NCBI RefSeq assembly: GCF_001921845.1
Contig: NZ_MSJM01000006.1
Span: 62,001-126,000 of the forward strand
Source of the DNA: Streptococcus cuniculi
GTDB lineage: Bacteria > Bacillota > Bacilli > Lactobacillales > Streptococcaceae
Length of the DNA: 64,000 nt
Reading direction: 5' to 3'
The notes under the pieces were generated by a model, which did no database searches, was not told the origin of the DNA, and was given only the letters and a program-made list of their open reading frames with translations. Of this stretch, positions 1 to 8,997 are shown piece by piece (within the stretch, counting starts at the first letter, position 1; each line of letters opens with the position of its first letter). A program made the position numbers and the translations under genes.

Positions 1-206
1 CTACAGGTACTAAAGAAGGGGTTGCAGCCCTTCGTCAAGCAAGCAAAAATATCCTTTATACCATTGCACATTCAGCTGCATTTGATATTTACAAACCAAA
101 AACAAAATGGTGGTTGGTTGTCCTTGTAACAGCAAACATTGCCTTGATTGCTCTAGTCGGTCTTGGTCTTGTGAAGCTAACTGCAAAGAAAAAAGAAGTA
201 GCATAA
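1..206 (+). CDS. GH3 family beta-glucosidase, C-terminal end (5' truncated by window)
   Basis: The window opens inside this gene; the frame begins at base 3 and stops at 204-206. The 67 visible residues contain a stretch of the type EGVAALRQASKNILYT, typical of the C-terminal end of Firmicutes family 3 glycosidases. It is followed by one hydrophobic segment (about 17 residues starting WWLVVLV) and a Lys-rich tail, so the enzyme is probably anchored at the membrane by its C-terminus. The catalytic domain is outside the window, so the family call rests on this tail and on the second GH3 gene 800 bases downstream. Confidence 0.6.
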   Translation, partial: TGTKEGVAALRQASKNILYTIAHSAAFDIYKPKTKWWLVVLVTANIALIALVGLGLVKLTAKKKEVA

Positions 207-259
207 TGAAATAAGAGTAGTGAGGACGGGTGGTCCTCCTCTCTTTTAGAAGGAGAACT

Positions 260-739
260 ATGAAAGAGTGGATTGCCAAACATCCTGATTTATGGGAATT
301 TATTAAGTTTAATGTCTTGTCCAATATCGCAACGATAACGAATTTTGCGGTCTTGTGGTTGTCAACAAACTTTCTCTTTACGGCCTTTTCAGGACAAGAT
401 TTTCATTGGTTAATCTTCCATTATTCAGTGGACAATGGTGGCTTAAACGGCTTTCTATCGTTCCTATTAGCCTATGTTGCCGCGCAGGTTGTCAACTATA
501 TCGTCCAGCGAAAACTAGTGTTCGGCGCAGAAAATGATATTTCCAAAACCCTCCATTGGTATATCCTAACCGTCATCGTGGCAGGTATCTTGTCGATTGT
601 CTTGCCACCTTATACGACCCAAGTATTCACCTCGTGGGGCTTGAGTCTAGGCTGGGCACAAACTGCTGCCAACTGGGTCAATATCCTGGTTCAGGTCGCT
701 GTCAACTACCCAATGATGAAATTTGTGATTATGAAGTAG
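260..739 (+). CDS. GtrA-like polytopic membrane protein
   Basis: A 159-residue protein with about four hydrophobic segments and the GtrA-family N-terminal pattern (FIKFNVLSNIATITNFAV, then a VNYIVQRKLVF block). GtrA-type proteins are thought to move or present lipid-linked sugars for cell-surface glycosylation; the substrate here is unknown. I chose the ATG at 260 because AGGAG lies at 251-255; an upstream in-frame start at 230 would add ten basic residues and lacks an RBS. It follows the GH3 gene by 53 bases and may share its transcript. A terminator follows at 811-845. Confidence 0.8.
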   Translation: MKEWIAKHPDLWEFIKFNVLSNIATITNFAVLWLSTNFLFTAFSGQDFHWLIFHYSVDNGGLNGFLSFLLAYVAAQVVNYIVQRKLVFGAENDISKTLHWYILTVIVAGILSIVLPPYTTQVFTSWGLSLGWAQTAANWVNILVQVAVNYPMMKFVIMK

Positions 740-810
740 GAATCTTGACAAATTTTACCAGATGGCTTACACTATAGGCACTAGGAAGATTGCTCATAGC
801 AATATTAAGG

Positions 811-845
811 CCCATCACTATGTCAGTAGTGAGGGGTCTTTTTTT
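811..845 (+). terminator. Rho-independent terminator after gtrA-like gene
   Basis: CCCATCACTA pairs with TAGTGAGGGG-type sequence across a short loop (one mismatch), followed by a run of seven T. It separates the GtrA-like gene from the next GH3 gene. Confidence 0.8.
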
Positions 846-920
846 GATGAGTAAGGAAATGTTCGGATATCATTTCTCTTTCCGTTCAACAGATTATGCC
901 ATAAACTTGTCAATTTATGA

Positions 921-934
921 AGAAAGCGTTTTAA
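921..934 (+). promoter_or_regulatory. Candidate cre (CcpA) site upstream of GH3 gene
   Basis: AGAAAGCGTTTTAA matches the cre consensus TGNAANCGNNNNCA except at the edges. The same 13-mer GAAAGCGTTTTAA occurs in front of the PTS operon at 62645-62657, which supports a shared carbon-catabolite control. A -10-like TATGAT lies at 952-957. Inference only. Confidence 0.45.
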
Positions 935-990
935 TCCTTGATATTCTTTGATATGATAGGCTTAGTAGAATAGAAATAGGTGGGAAATGT

Positions 991-3390
991 ATGAAACATC
1001 GTGCGATTATTGAGCAGTTGACCTTAGAAGAAAAAGCGGCCTTGATGGCGGGTAAGTCTGTCTGGGAAACCAAGGATTTTCCAGAAAAAGGAATTCCGTC
1101 CGTCTTTTTATCAGACGGACCGCATGGGATTCGCAAGCAAGAAGGAAGCGGGGACCATCTAGGCTTGAATGCTTCTGTTCCTGCGACCTGTTTTCCGACA
1201 GCAGCCACTCTTGCCAATAGCTGGGATCCAGCGCTCGTTGAGGAAGTGGGGGCAGCACTAGGAGCTGAAGCGAGCAGTCTGGGAGTGCATGTGGTACTGG
1301 GTCCTGGTCTCAATATCAAGCGCAATCCCTTGTGTGGACGCAATTTTGAATATTACTCTGAAGACCCATATCAGGCAGGGAAAATGGCGGCGGCCATGAT
1401 TCGGGGTCTGCAATCCCAAGGTGTAGCAGCAACGCCAAAACACCTTGCGGTCAATAGTCAGGAACTCCGCCGCATGGCTTCTGACTCGATTGTGGATGAG
1501 CGTACCTTGCGCGAAATCTATCTGACAGGATTTGAAATCGCCGTTCGTGAGGGCAATCCGAAGGCCATCATGTCTGCCTACAACAAAATTAACGGCATCT
1601 ATGCCAACGAAGACAAACGCTTGTTACGGGACATCTTGCGGGATGAGTGGGGCTTTACAGGCTTTGTCGTGTCAGACTGGGGCGGTTCAAATGACCATGT
1701 TTTAGGGGTTGAAAATGGCAGTCATCTTGAAATGCCGGGAACCACTACTGTAGGACAAAAGGAATTGATCGATGCTGTGCAGTCTGGTCGCTTGTCTGAA
1801 AGTGTTCTAGACGAGCGTGTCGATGAGCTCTTACAGGTCGTCTTAGACTTGGCTGCTCAGGAAAAGCGCAGTATCGATGTCAACAAGCAACATCAACTAG
1901 CTAGACGGGCAGCCGCAGAAAGCATTGTCCTCTTGAAAAACGAGGATCAGGTGCTGCCGCTTCAAGCAGAAAAAACGGTAGCCGTCATTGGTGAATTTGC
2001 TAAAAATCCACGTTACCAGGGTGCAGGTTCTTCCTTAATCAATGCACGGCAGGTCGACAATACGCTAGAGGCCATGAAGGACTATCCTCTAACCTATGTC
2101 GGCTATGCACAGGGCTATCAGCGGATTGACCAGCCTGATGAAGCCTTGGTGACAGAAGCTCTTGCCTTGGCTCAACAAGCGGATACGGTCTTATATTACA
2201 TGGGCTTGGATGAAATCAGTGAGAGTGAGGGACTAGACCGTACACATCTACAGCTGCCGAAAAACCAACTCCACCTCCTTGAAAAACTGGCGGCTATCCA
2301 CGAAAAGATTGTCGTTGTTTTATCCGCAGGCTCTGTTGTGGACATGAGCTGGGATAAGCATGTCAAGGCGGTGGTGCATGGCTATCTGTCAGGTGAGGCC
2401 GGTGCAAGAGCCATGCTGGATGCGCTGACTGGTCTTGTTAACCCAAGCGGGAAATTGAGCGAAACCTATCCGATTGCTTTAGCAGATGTGCCATCGTCAA
2501 AAGAATTCCCTGCTGAGGGGGACTATGCTCTCTACCGTGAGGGATTGTATGTTGGCTATCGTTATTTTGACACGACTCAGACGGCTGTCCAATACCCATT
2601 TGGCTACGGACTTTCTTATACGACCTTTGCCTATGGCGATTTGCGCATTCATGAGACAGGCCTTTCCATGACGGTGACCAATACTGGTGAACGTGCGGGT
2701 GCAGAAGTGGTGCAGTTGTATGTTGGCAAAGAAGATGCCCGTGTTTTCCGTCCGTCAAAAGAATTAAAAGGCTTTGCCAAAGTGTATCTCGAAGCAGGGC
2801 AGTCAACAGAAGTGAACCTTTCCTTTGATGATAAGACCTTCCGCTATTTCAATACGGTGACCAATGCTTTTGAAATCGAGGGCGGCACTTACCAGCTGTA
2901 TCTAGGCGCTAGCGTCTCTGATATTCGTCTGGTTGCAGAAATCACACAAGAAGCCACGACGGAACACTTACCAGAGTTGACAGGGCTTGACAGCTATCAA
3001 GCAGGGCAGGTGCTACAGGTTACAGATGAGGAATTTACCCGTCTGCTTGGTCGACCAATACCTGTGGAATCCTGGCAGGTAGGCCAAGAACTCCGTCTGA
3101 ATGATCCGCTGTCTAAGATGCAGTATGCTAAGAGTGGCTTAGCCCGTCTTGTTTACAAACTCTTGCATCATTTACTGAAAAAAGCAGAGCAAAAAGGCAA
3201 ACCAGACCTCAACCTGCTCTTCCTCTATAATATGCCATTCAGAGCCCTTGCCAAAATGACAGGTGGCATGCTTGACCAGCAGATGGTGGCAGCAATCTTG
3301 GTGATTGTCAATGGTCATTTTATGAAAGGTGTCGGCCAATTGTGGAAGGCCTTCCGTGCCAAACAAGGCTACCAAAAGCAACTTTCTTAA
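991..3390 (+). CDS. Glycoside hydrolase family 3 (beta-glucosidase-like), cytosolic
   Basis: A 799-residue GH3 enzyme without signal peptide. The N-terminal TIM-barrel domain includes a SDGPHGIR segment and the catalytic nucleophile region VVSDWGG (Asp about residue 229). The alpha/beta sandwich domain follows (AAESIVLLKNE near 310), then a fibronectin-III-like domain around 560-650. The last ~110 residues form a Lys-rich, partly hydrophobic tail not needed by the family. GH3 enzymes of this shape release glucose or xylose from short beta-linked oligosaccharides; the exact substrate cannot be told. It is preceded by a cre-like site and followed by a hairpin at 3413-3442. Confidence 0.85.
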   Translation: MKHRAIIEQLTLEEKAALMAGKSVWETKDFPEKGIPSVFLSDGPHGIRKQEGSGDHLGLNASVPATCFPTAATLANSWDPALVEEVGAALGAEASSLGVHVVLGPGLNIKRNPLCGRNFEYYSEDPYQAGKMAAAMIRGLQSQGVAATPKHLAVNSQELRRMASDSIVDERTLREIYLTGFEIAVREGNPKAIMSAYNKINGIYANEDKRLLRDILRDEWGFTGFVVSDWGGSNDHVLGVENGSHLEMPGTTTVGQKELIDAVQSGRLSESVLDERVDELLQVVLDLAAQEKRSIDVNKQHQLARRAAAESIVLLKNEDQVLPLQAEKTVAVIGEFAKNPRYQGAGSSLINARQVDNTLEAMKDYPLTYVGYAQGYQRIDQPDEALVTEALALAQQADTVLYYMGLDEISESEGLDRTHLQLPKNQLHLLEKLAAIHEKIVVVLSAGSVVDMSWDKHVKAVVHGYLSGEAGARAMLDALTGLVNPSGKLSETYPIALADVPSSKEFPAEGDYALYREGLYVGYRYFDTTQTAVQYPFGYGLSYTTFAYGDLRIHETGLSMTVTNTGERAGAEVVQLYVGKEDARVFRPSKELKGFAKVYLEAGQSTEVNLSFDDKTFRYFNTVTNAFEIEGGTYQLYLGASVSDIRLVAEITQEATTEHLPELTGLDSYQAGQVLQVTDEEFTRLLGRPIPVESWQVGQELRLNDPLSKMQYAKSGLARLVYKLLHHLLKKAEQKGKPDLNLLFLYNMPFRALAKMTGGMLDQQMVAAILVIVNGHFMKGVGQLWKAFRAKQGYQKQLS

Positions 3391-3412
3391 AATTATGGTA
3401 AAATAATTAAAA

Positions 3413-3442
3413 ATGAGGTTGGGACGAAGTACCTAACCTCAT
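3413..3442. repeat. Dispersed hairpin of the GAGGyTGGGA type, copy 1
   Basis: ATGAGGTTGGG pairs with CCTAACCTCAT over 11 bp with an 8-base loop and no T-run. The same core recurs at 15498-15524 and 41278-41304. It sits between the GH3 and GT2 genes and may stabilise or terminate the upstream transcript. Confidence 0.6.
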
Positions 3443-3465
3443 GATTCGTTGATAGGGAGTAGGAG

Positions 3466-4479
3466 ATGACCTTATTAAGTATTGCAATTCCTAGCTATAA
3501 TGCGCAAGAATATCTACATTACTGTGTAGGATCACTGGTCGTTGGTGGCGATCAGGTGGAAATATTGATTATCAATGATGGCTCGAGCGACCGCACGCAA
3601 GAAATCGCAGAAGAGCTGGCAGCTAAGTATGCGAATGTCCGTGCGATTTATCAGGAAAATAAGGGCCACGGTGGCGCGGTCAATACCGGCATTCGAGAAG
3701 CTAAGGGGCGTTATTTCAAAGTGGTTGATAGTGACGACTGGGTGGATACGAGAGCTTATCTCAAAATTCTTGAAACCTTGGCAAACTTAGACAGTCAAGG
3801 ACAGACAGTCGATGCCTTCATCTCGAATTTCGTCTATGAAAAAGAAGGGCAATCTCGGAAAAAAAGCATGAATTACCAGAATGTCCTACCAACCGACCGT
3901 GTGTTCACTTGGGACGATGTCGGTGCCTTTTCAAAGGGGCAATATATGATGATGCACTCACTCATCTATCGGACCGAGTTATTGAGAGAAGTGGGGTTGG
4001 TCTTACCAGAGCATACCTTTTATGTGGACAATATTTTCGTCTTTACACCACTCCAAGCAGTTGAGACCATGTATTATCTGCCGGTTGATTTTTACCGTTA
4101 CTTTATCGGGCGAAATGACCAGTCGGTCAATGAATCCGTCATGATTAAGCGGATTGACCAGCAGCTTAAGGTCAATCGCATTTTGGTCGATAGTTTGGAC
4201 TTAGATGCTATTACGCAGCCTGATTTGCGCAGCTATTTGCTCAACCATGTGGAAATCACGACCATTATTTCTTGTGCCTTGCTCAATCGAGGGGGAACAG
4301 CTGAACACATGTTGAAAAAACAAGAACTGTGGCAATATATTCAAGAACAGAATCCAGCCCTCTTTAAGATTGTGCGCAGTGGGTTACTGGGACAATTGAC
4401 CAACTTATACGGTTATCCAGGGCGGAAGATTTCCAATGCTGTTTACAAGATTGCAAAGAGCATTTACGGTTTTAATTGA
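3466..4479 (+). CDS. Family 2 glycosyltransferase
   Basis: A 337-residue GT-A fold enzyme. It begins with LLSIAIPSYNAQEYL (nucleotide-binding strand), has IINDGSSDRT near residue 35-45, an NKGHGGAVNTGI acceptor-loop block, and the metal-binding VDSDDW at about residue 90. The C-terminal half has no membrane segments, so it is a soluble or peripherally attached transferase, probably making a polysaccharide or glycolipid. The next gene starts 11 bases after the stop, so the two are cotranscribed. The sugar donor is unknown. Confidence 0.85.
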   Translation: MTLLSIAIPSYNAQEYLHYCVGSLVVGGDQVEILIINDGSSDRTQEIAEELAAKYANVRAIYQENKGHGGAVNTGIREAKGRYFKVVDSDDWVDTRAYLKILETLANLDSQGQTVDAFISNFVYEKEGQSRKKSMNYQNVLPTDRVFTWDDVGAFSKGQYMMMHSLIYRTELLREVGLVLPEHTFYVDNIFVFTPLQAVETMYYLPVDFYRYFIGRNDQSVNESVMIKRIDQQLKVNRILVDSLDLDAITQPDLRSYLLNHVEITTIISCALLNRGGTAEHMLKKQELWQYIQEQNPALFKIVRSGLLGQLTNLYGYPGRKISNAVYKIAKSIYGFN

Positions 4480-4490
4480 TAGGAGAAGAC

Positions 4491-5402
4491 ATGCAGGAAT
4501 TAGGAAAGACGGGCCTTGAGGTATCGCGGATTGCGCTAGGTTGTATGCGTATGGCGAGCTTGGATGACAAGGTAGCGCAGGCAGTTGTACAGACCGCTTT
4601 GGACCAAGGTATCACCTTTTTTGACCATGCCGACATTTATGGTGGCGGTGAGTCAGAGCGTCGTTTTGCGGCAGCTGTAAAAGGCTTAGGGATTGGGCGT
4701 GAGCATTTGATGCTCCAATCCAAGTGCGGTATCCGTAAGGGCTATTTTGATTTTTCAAAAGAGCATATTATAGCTTCTGTTGATGGCATTTTATCGCGTT
4801 TAGAGACGGATTATCTCGATGTCCTAGCCCTGCATCGTCCCGATGCCCTCATGGAGCCAGAAGAGGTGGCAGAAGCCTTTACCTACTTGAAAAAAGCGGG
4901 TAAGGTCCGCTATTTTGGTGTCAGCAATCAAAATGCCTACCAGATTGAGTTGCTCCAGTCCTATTTGGCAGACCCATTGGTGGTCAATCAGTTGCAGTTT
5001 TCGCCTGCCCATACACCGCTGATTGATGCGGGTCTCCATGTCAATATGAAAGAAGAGGCTGCAACAGTCCGAGACGGAAGCGTCTTAGATTATTGCAGAT
5101 TGAAAAACATCACTATTCAGGCTTGGTCACCGTTTTTGATTGATTTGCAAAGAGGAATTTTTGTCGATCATCCAGACTATGCGCTGTTGAATCAGACTAT
5201 TGAGCGCTTAGCGAGTCAATACCATGTTTCACGTGAAGCAATCATTGTTGCGTGGATTATGCGTCATCCAGCCAAGATTCAGACCATTGTAGGGTCAATG
5301 AATCCAGAACGGCTCGCAAAGATTGCAGAAGCAGAAAAAGTAAACCTCACGCGACCAGAATGGTACGAGATTTACACTAGCGCGGGAAATACGCTACCAT
5401 AG
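4491..5402 (+). CDS. Aldo/keto reductase (YdhF-like)
   Basis: A 303-residue NADPH-dependent TIM-barrel reductase. The catalytic tetrad is visible: Asp and Tyr in FFDHADIYGGGESE (about 45-58), Lys in MLQSKCGI (about 79) and His in VLALHRPD (about 110). The tail IVGSMNPERL binds the cofactor phosphate. I chose ATG 4491, which has AGGAG at 4481-4485; the longer TTG-started frame from 4476 overlaps the previous stop and has no RBS. The physiological substrate is not known. Confidence 0.85.
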   Translation: MQELGKTGLEVSRIALGCMRMASLDDKVAQAVVQTALDQGITFFDHADIYGGGESERRFAAAVKGLGIGREHLMLQSKCGIRKGYFDFSKEHIIASVDGILSRLETDYLDVLALHRPDALMEPEEVAEAFTYLKKAGKVRYFGVSNQNAYQIELLQSYLADPLVVNQLQFSPAHTPLIDAGLHVNMKEEAATVRDGSVLDYCRLKNITIQAWSPFLIDLQRGIFVDHPDYALLNQTIERLASQYHVSREAIIVAWIMRHPAKIQTIVGSMNPERLAKIAEAEKVNLTRPEWYEIYTSAGNTLP

Positions 5403-5689
5403 CAGAAAGCGATAGCGTCTGTATCAAGCTGTCTAAACTGGAAGTATGAACAAGGTCGGGTAGGCTTGCCTGGCTTTTTTCTATCCAGCAAGGATTTTCG
5501 AGAAAATTCACTCGAATTGTTCCCGAATTATTGGCTTTTATGATAGAATAGTTAGGTGTATAGTCATTCTGTTTTCATTTATGGCATCGGTAGCTCATCT
5601 TGCTACTACTAAATGAAAACGGAAAGATTTTAAAACCAAGAATAGGTGGGGGAGCTAGGCTACTCCATGCTATCCGGAGAGAGGAAAAT
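5403..5689 (+). promoter_or_regulatory. aspS 5' leader with long inverted repeat
   Basis: No gene is seen in these 287 bases. A weak hairpin near 5449-5475 followed by six T may end the previous transcript. A 10-bp perfect inverted repeat GTTTTCATTT (5571-5580) / AAATGAAAAC (5611-5620) encloses a smaller TAGC/GCTA stem, and a further GGAG/CTCC stem lies at about 5650-5667, just before the RBS. No T-box motif (GGGTGGNACCGCG) is present, so this is not a classical T-box leader. Confidence 0.4.
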
Positions 5690-7441
5690 ATGAAACGTTC
5701 GATGTATGCGGGGCGTGTTCGGAAAGAACACATCGGTCAAGAAATTACTTTGAAAGGTTGGGTTGGTCGCCGTCGTGACTTGGGTGGCTTGATTTTCATT
5801 GATTTGCGTGATCGCGAAGGAATCATGCAGTTGGTCATCAATCCTGAGACGGTATCAGGTGATGTGATGGCACAAGCTGAAAAGGTGCGCAGCGAGTTTG
5901 TCCTTGAAGTGACAGGTCAAGTCGTAGCGCGTGAACAGGCAAACCCTGCTCTTCCAACGGGTGAAGTTGAATTGCAAGTGTCTAGCTTGACCATTTTAAA
6001 TACAGCTAAAACAACACCGTTTGAGATTAAAGATGGCATTGAAGCAAGTGACGATACGCGTCTTCGTTACCGTTACTTGGACTTGCGTCGTCCTGAAATG
6101 TTAGCAAACTTTAAATTGCGGGCTGCGGTGACACATAGCATTCGCAATTATCTAGATGAGCTTGAGTTTATCGATGTTGAGACACCGATGTTGACCAAGT
6201 CGACACCAGAAGGTGCGCGTGATTACTTGGTGCCAAGCCGTATCAGCAAGGGACATTTTTATGCTCTTCCACAAAGTCCGCAGATTACCAAGCAATTGTT
6301 GATGAATGCTGGTTTTGACCGCTACTATCAAATCGTGAAATGTTTCCGCGATGAAGACTTGCGTGGAGACCGTCAACCCGAGTTTACACAAGTTGACTTG
6401 GAAACCTCATTCTTGTCTGAGTTAGAAATCCAAGACATGGTAGAAGGTTTGCTTGCGCGTGTCATGAAAGAAACCAAGGGAATCGAAGTCAGCTTGCCTT
6501 TCCCTCGAATGAGTTATGACCATGCCATGAATGCTTATGGTAGTGATAAGCCGGACACCCGTTTTGAGATGTTGTTGCAAGACTTGACAGAACTTGTCAA
6601 GGAAGTTGACTTCAAAGTCTTTTCAGAAGCAGCGGCTGTCAAAGCTATTGTCGTTAAAGGTGCAGCAGACAACTACTCACGTAAAGATATTGATAAATTA
6701 ACCGATTACGCCAAACAATTCGGTGCAAAAGGTCTAGCTTGGATCAAAGTTGCAAATGGAGAGTTGACTGGTCCGATTGCCAAGTTCTTGACAACTATTG
6801 CAGATAAGTTGACAGAAAGTTTACAGTTGGCAGACAATGATTTAGTCTTGTTTGTTGCTGATGAGCTAGAAGTAGCCAACAATACACTCGGAGCGCTTCG
6901 GACTCGTCTTGCTAAGGAACAGGGCTTGATTGATGAAAGCAAGTTTAACTTCTTGTGGATTGTGGATTGGCCGATGTTTGAATGGTCAGAAGAAGAAAAT
7001 CGTTTCATGAGTGCCCACCATCCATTTACACTTCCGACAGAAGAGTCTGCCCATCATTTAGAGGGGGATTTGGCAAGTGTTCGTGCCGTTGCCTACGACA
7101 TTGTTTTAAATGGTTACGAGTTGGGCGGAGGAAGCCTGCGGATCAACCAAAAAGAGATGCAAGAGCGCATGTTTAAAGCTCTTGGCTTTAGCGCCGAACA
7201 GGCTCACGAGCAGTTTGGTTTCCTTTTGGAAGCTATGGACTATGGCTTCCCGCCACATGGTGGCCTTGCGCTTGGTTTGGATCGCTTAGTCATGCTTCTA
7301 GCAGGTAAGGACAACATTCGTGAAGTCATTGCCTTTCCTAAGAACAACAAGGCGAGCGACCCGATGACTCAGGCACCAAGCACGGTGGCTGATAGCCAAT
7401 TAGAAGAATTAGCACTTCATATCCAAACAACCAATGAATAG
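5690..7441 (+). CDS. aspS: Aspartate--tRNA ligase
   Basis: A 583-residue class II synthetase that charges tRNA-Asp. The N-terminal OB fold ([21 protein letters not shown]) binds the anticodon; motif 2 is [16 protein letters not shown]; a GAD insertion of bacterial type lies in the middle; motif 3 is [16 protein letters not shown] near the end. I chose ATG 5690 (GAGAGAGG just upstream); the frame stays open to 5600 but the extra 30 residues are unlike the family. It is unlinked to hisS here. The next gene overlaps its 3' end by 8 bases. Confidence 0.95.
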   Translation: MKRSMYAGRVRKEHIGQEITLKGWVGRRRDLGGLIFIDLRDREGIMQLVINPETVSGDVMAQAEKVRSEFVLEVTGQVVAREQANPALPTGEVELQVSSLTILNTAKTTPFEIKDGIEASDDTRLRYRYLDLRRPEMLANFKLRAAVTHSIRNYLDELEFIDVETPMLTKSTPEGARDYLVPSRISKGHFYALPQSPQITKQLLMNAGFDRYYQIVKCFRDEDLRGDRQPEFTQVDLETSFLSELEIQDMVEGLLARVMKETKGIEVSLPFPRMSYDHAMNAYGSDKPDTRFEMLLQDLTELVKEVDFKVFSEAAAVKAIVVKGAADNYSRKDIDKLTDYAKQFGAKGLAWIKVANGELTGPIAKFLTTIADKLTESLQLADNDLVLFVADELEVANNTLGALRTRLAKEQGLIDESKFNFLWIVDWPMFEWSEEENRFMSAHHPFTLPTEESAHHLEGDLASVRAVAYDIVLNGYELGGGSLRINQKEMQERMFKALGFSAEQAHEQFGFLLEAMDYGFPPHGGLALGLDRLVMLLAGKDNIREVIAFPKNNKASDPMTQAPSTVADSQLEELALHIQTTNE

Positions 7442-8369
7442 GTATTTTAGAAAACTTCGGATTCAATTTCTGAGAAAGGCGAGACGCAATCGCTTTTGGT
7501 CTGTGATTTCGAGTGTCTCAAGAGAGCGCTATGCAGAGCGTATATCAGGCTCGATTATCTACGGGATTTTATCCAGTATCGCCGTCAATTTCTTTTTCCA
7601 GCCGGGAAATGTCTACTCTTCAGGGGTGACAGGGATTGCGCAGATTGTATCTGCGGTCTCTGTGACCTACTGGGGCTTTGAAATTCCTCTTGCGCTGGTC
7701 TACTACGGGTTGAACGTTCCCTTGCTCATCATCGCCTGGTATAAGATTGGAAATAAATTTACCATTTTCACCTTTATCACGGTAACGTTTAGTTCCTTCT
7801 TTATCCAGTTCATGCCCCACATCACCCTGACGACAGACCCCTTGGTCAATGCGATTTTTGGAGGTCTCATGTTGGGGACAGGGATTGGTTTTGCCCTGCG
7901 CAATAACGTCTCTAGTGGAGGAACGGACATCATCAGCATCTTGATTCGGCAAAAGACGGGTCGACAAGTGGGAAGTATTTCTTTCCTTGTCAATGTCTTG
8001 ATTATGCTGGCTGCAGGTGTCACCTTCGGTTGGAAATACGCCCTCTACTCGATGATTGCTCTTTTTGTGTGTAGCCAGATGACGGATGTCATCTATGTCA
8101 AGCAAAAGCGTATGCAGGCTATGATTATCACCAGTCATCCCAATCGTGTCATCAAGATGATTCAAAAGAAATTACATCGCGGAGTGACCATTATTAATGG
8201 TGCAGAAGGTGCTTACAATCACGAACAAAAGACCGTCCTGATTACCATTATTACACGGGCTGAGTTCAATGATTTCAAGGCCATTATGAAGAAAACAGAC
8301 AAGACGGCCTTCGTCTCTGTTGCGGATAATGTGAACATTATCGGACGATTTGTCGAGGCGGATGAATAA
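7434..8369 (+). CDS. YitT family membrane protein (DUF161/DUF2179)
   Basis: A 311-residue protein. A basic N-terminus is followed by about five or six membrane segments with the family signature [16 protein letters not shown] and a [11 protein letters not shown] block, then a cytoplasmic DUF2179 domain (about residues 220-305, ending [12 protein letters not shown]). The function of YitT proteins is not established. The start overlaps the aspS stop and has no separate RBS, so translation is probably coupled to aspS. Confidence 0.85.
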   Translation: MNRYFRKLRIQFLRKARRNRFWSVISSVSRERYAERISGSIIYGILSSIAVNFFFQPGNVYSSGVTGIAQIVSAVSVTYWGFEIPLALVYYGLNVPLLIIAWYKIGNKFTIFTFITVTFSSFFIQFMPHITLTTDPLVNAIFGGLMLGTGIGFALRNNVSSGGTDIISILIRQKTGRQVGSISFLVNVLIMLAAGVTFGWKYALYSMIALFVCSQMTDVIYVKQKRMQAMIITSHPNRVIKMIQKKLHRGVTIINGAEGAYNHEQKTVLITIITRAEFNDFKAIMKKTDKTAFVSVADNVNIIGRFVEADE

Positions 8370-8392
8370 CCTCTCTGACGTGTAGGATTAGA

Positions 8393-8444
8393 TTGACAAA
8401 TACAACATATAGATATATAATGGTTTATAAATTCTATATGTTGT
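8393..8444 (+). promoter_or_regulatory. nrdI promoter with paired NrdR-box-like sites
   Basis: A near-consensus promoter: TTGACA 8393-8398, 17-bp spacer, TATAAT 8416-8421. ACAACATATAGA (8402-8413) and TCTATATGTTGT (8433-8444) form a perfect 12-bp inverted repeat whose arms are centred exactly 31 bp apart. Each arm resembles a NrdR box, and the second closely matches a motif in front of nrdD (38800-38815). Confidence 0.6.
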
Positions 8445-8465
8445 GTTTTTTTGTTGGGAGAAGAG

Positions 8466-8930
8466 ATGAAGAAATTATACCTTGTTTATATCAGCCTAAG
8501 TGGCAATACCGAGAGTTTTGTCAAACGCTTGACGACCTTTTTACAGTTTCAGTCTGATTTGCAGGTGGAGCAGGTCCATGTCAAGGATTTAGTCAAGCAG
8601 GACATTCCTTTTTATGAACTGGACGCTCCTTTTGTGGCCTTTTTGCCGACCTACTTAGAAGGTGGCAATGGCGTGGACAATGGGGATGTCGAGATTTTGA
8701 CAACTCCTTTGGGAGATTTCATTGCCCATGGACAGAATGTGGAGAAGTGTCTCGGGGTTGTCGGATCTGGCAATCGTAATTTCAACAACCAATATTGCCT
8801 AACAGCCAAGCAATACGCAGAACGTTTCGGCTTTCCAGTCCTTGATAATTTTGAACTCCGCGGTCTCAATAATGACGTTGAGCGAGTTGGGAAAAAGATT
8901 ATGGACTTGATGGCAACGGTTGTTGACTAG
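8466..8930 (+). CDS. nrdI: NrdI flavodoxin-like protein
   Basis: A 154-residue flavodoxin-fold protein starting [18 protein letters not shown], whose SGNTE loop binds FMN phosphate. [13 protein letters not shown] block is typical of NrdI. NrdI supplies oxidant for assembling the Mn cofactor of class Ib ribonucleotide reductase, but nrdE, nrdF and nrdH are not next to it. Start at 8466 follows GGGAGAAG. The promoter carries NrdR-like boxes, which would tie this orphan gene to the ribonucleotide reductase regulon. Confidence 0.85.
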   Translation: MKKLYLVYISLSGNTESFVKRLTTFLQFQSDLQVEQVHVKDLVKQDIPFYELDAPFVAFLPTYLEGGNGVDNGDVEILTTPLGDFIAHGQNVEKCLGVVGSGNRNFNNQYCLTAKQYAERFGFPVLDNFELRGLNNDVERVGKKIMDLMATVVD

Positions 8931-8952
8931 AAACAGAACCCTCACTATAAGA

Positions 8953-8995
8953 AAAAAGTTCTAACCAGTTTACACTCAACTGGTTAGAACTTTTT
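8953..8995. terminator. Bidirectional terminator between nrdI and pulA
   Basis: AAAAAGTTCTAACCAGTT (8953-8970) pairs perfectly with AACTGGTTAGAACTTTTT (8978-8995). T-runs on both strands fit two converging genes. Confidence 0.9.
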
Positions 8996-8997
8996 CT

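Noticed and set aside
5403-5689. T-box riboswitch before aspS
   Set aside because: No T-box consensus or specifier-loop pattern could be found.
7620-8165. 181-codon antisense frame in the yitT-like gene
   Set aside because: His/Asp-rich composition typical of a shadow frame; no initiation signals.
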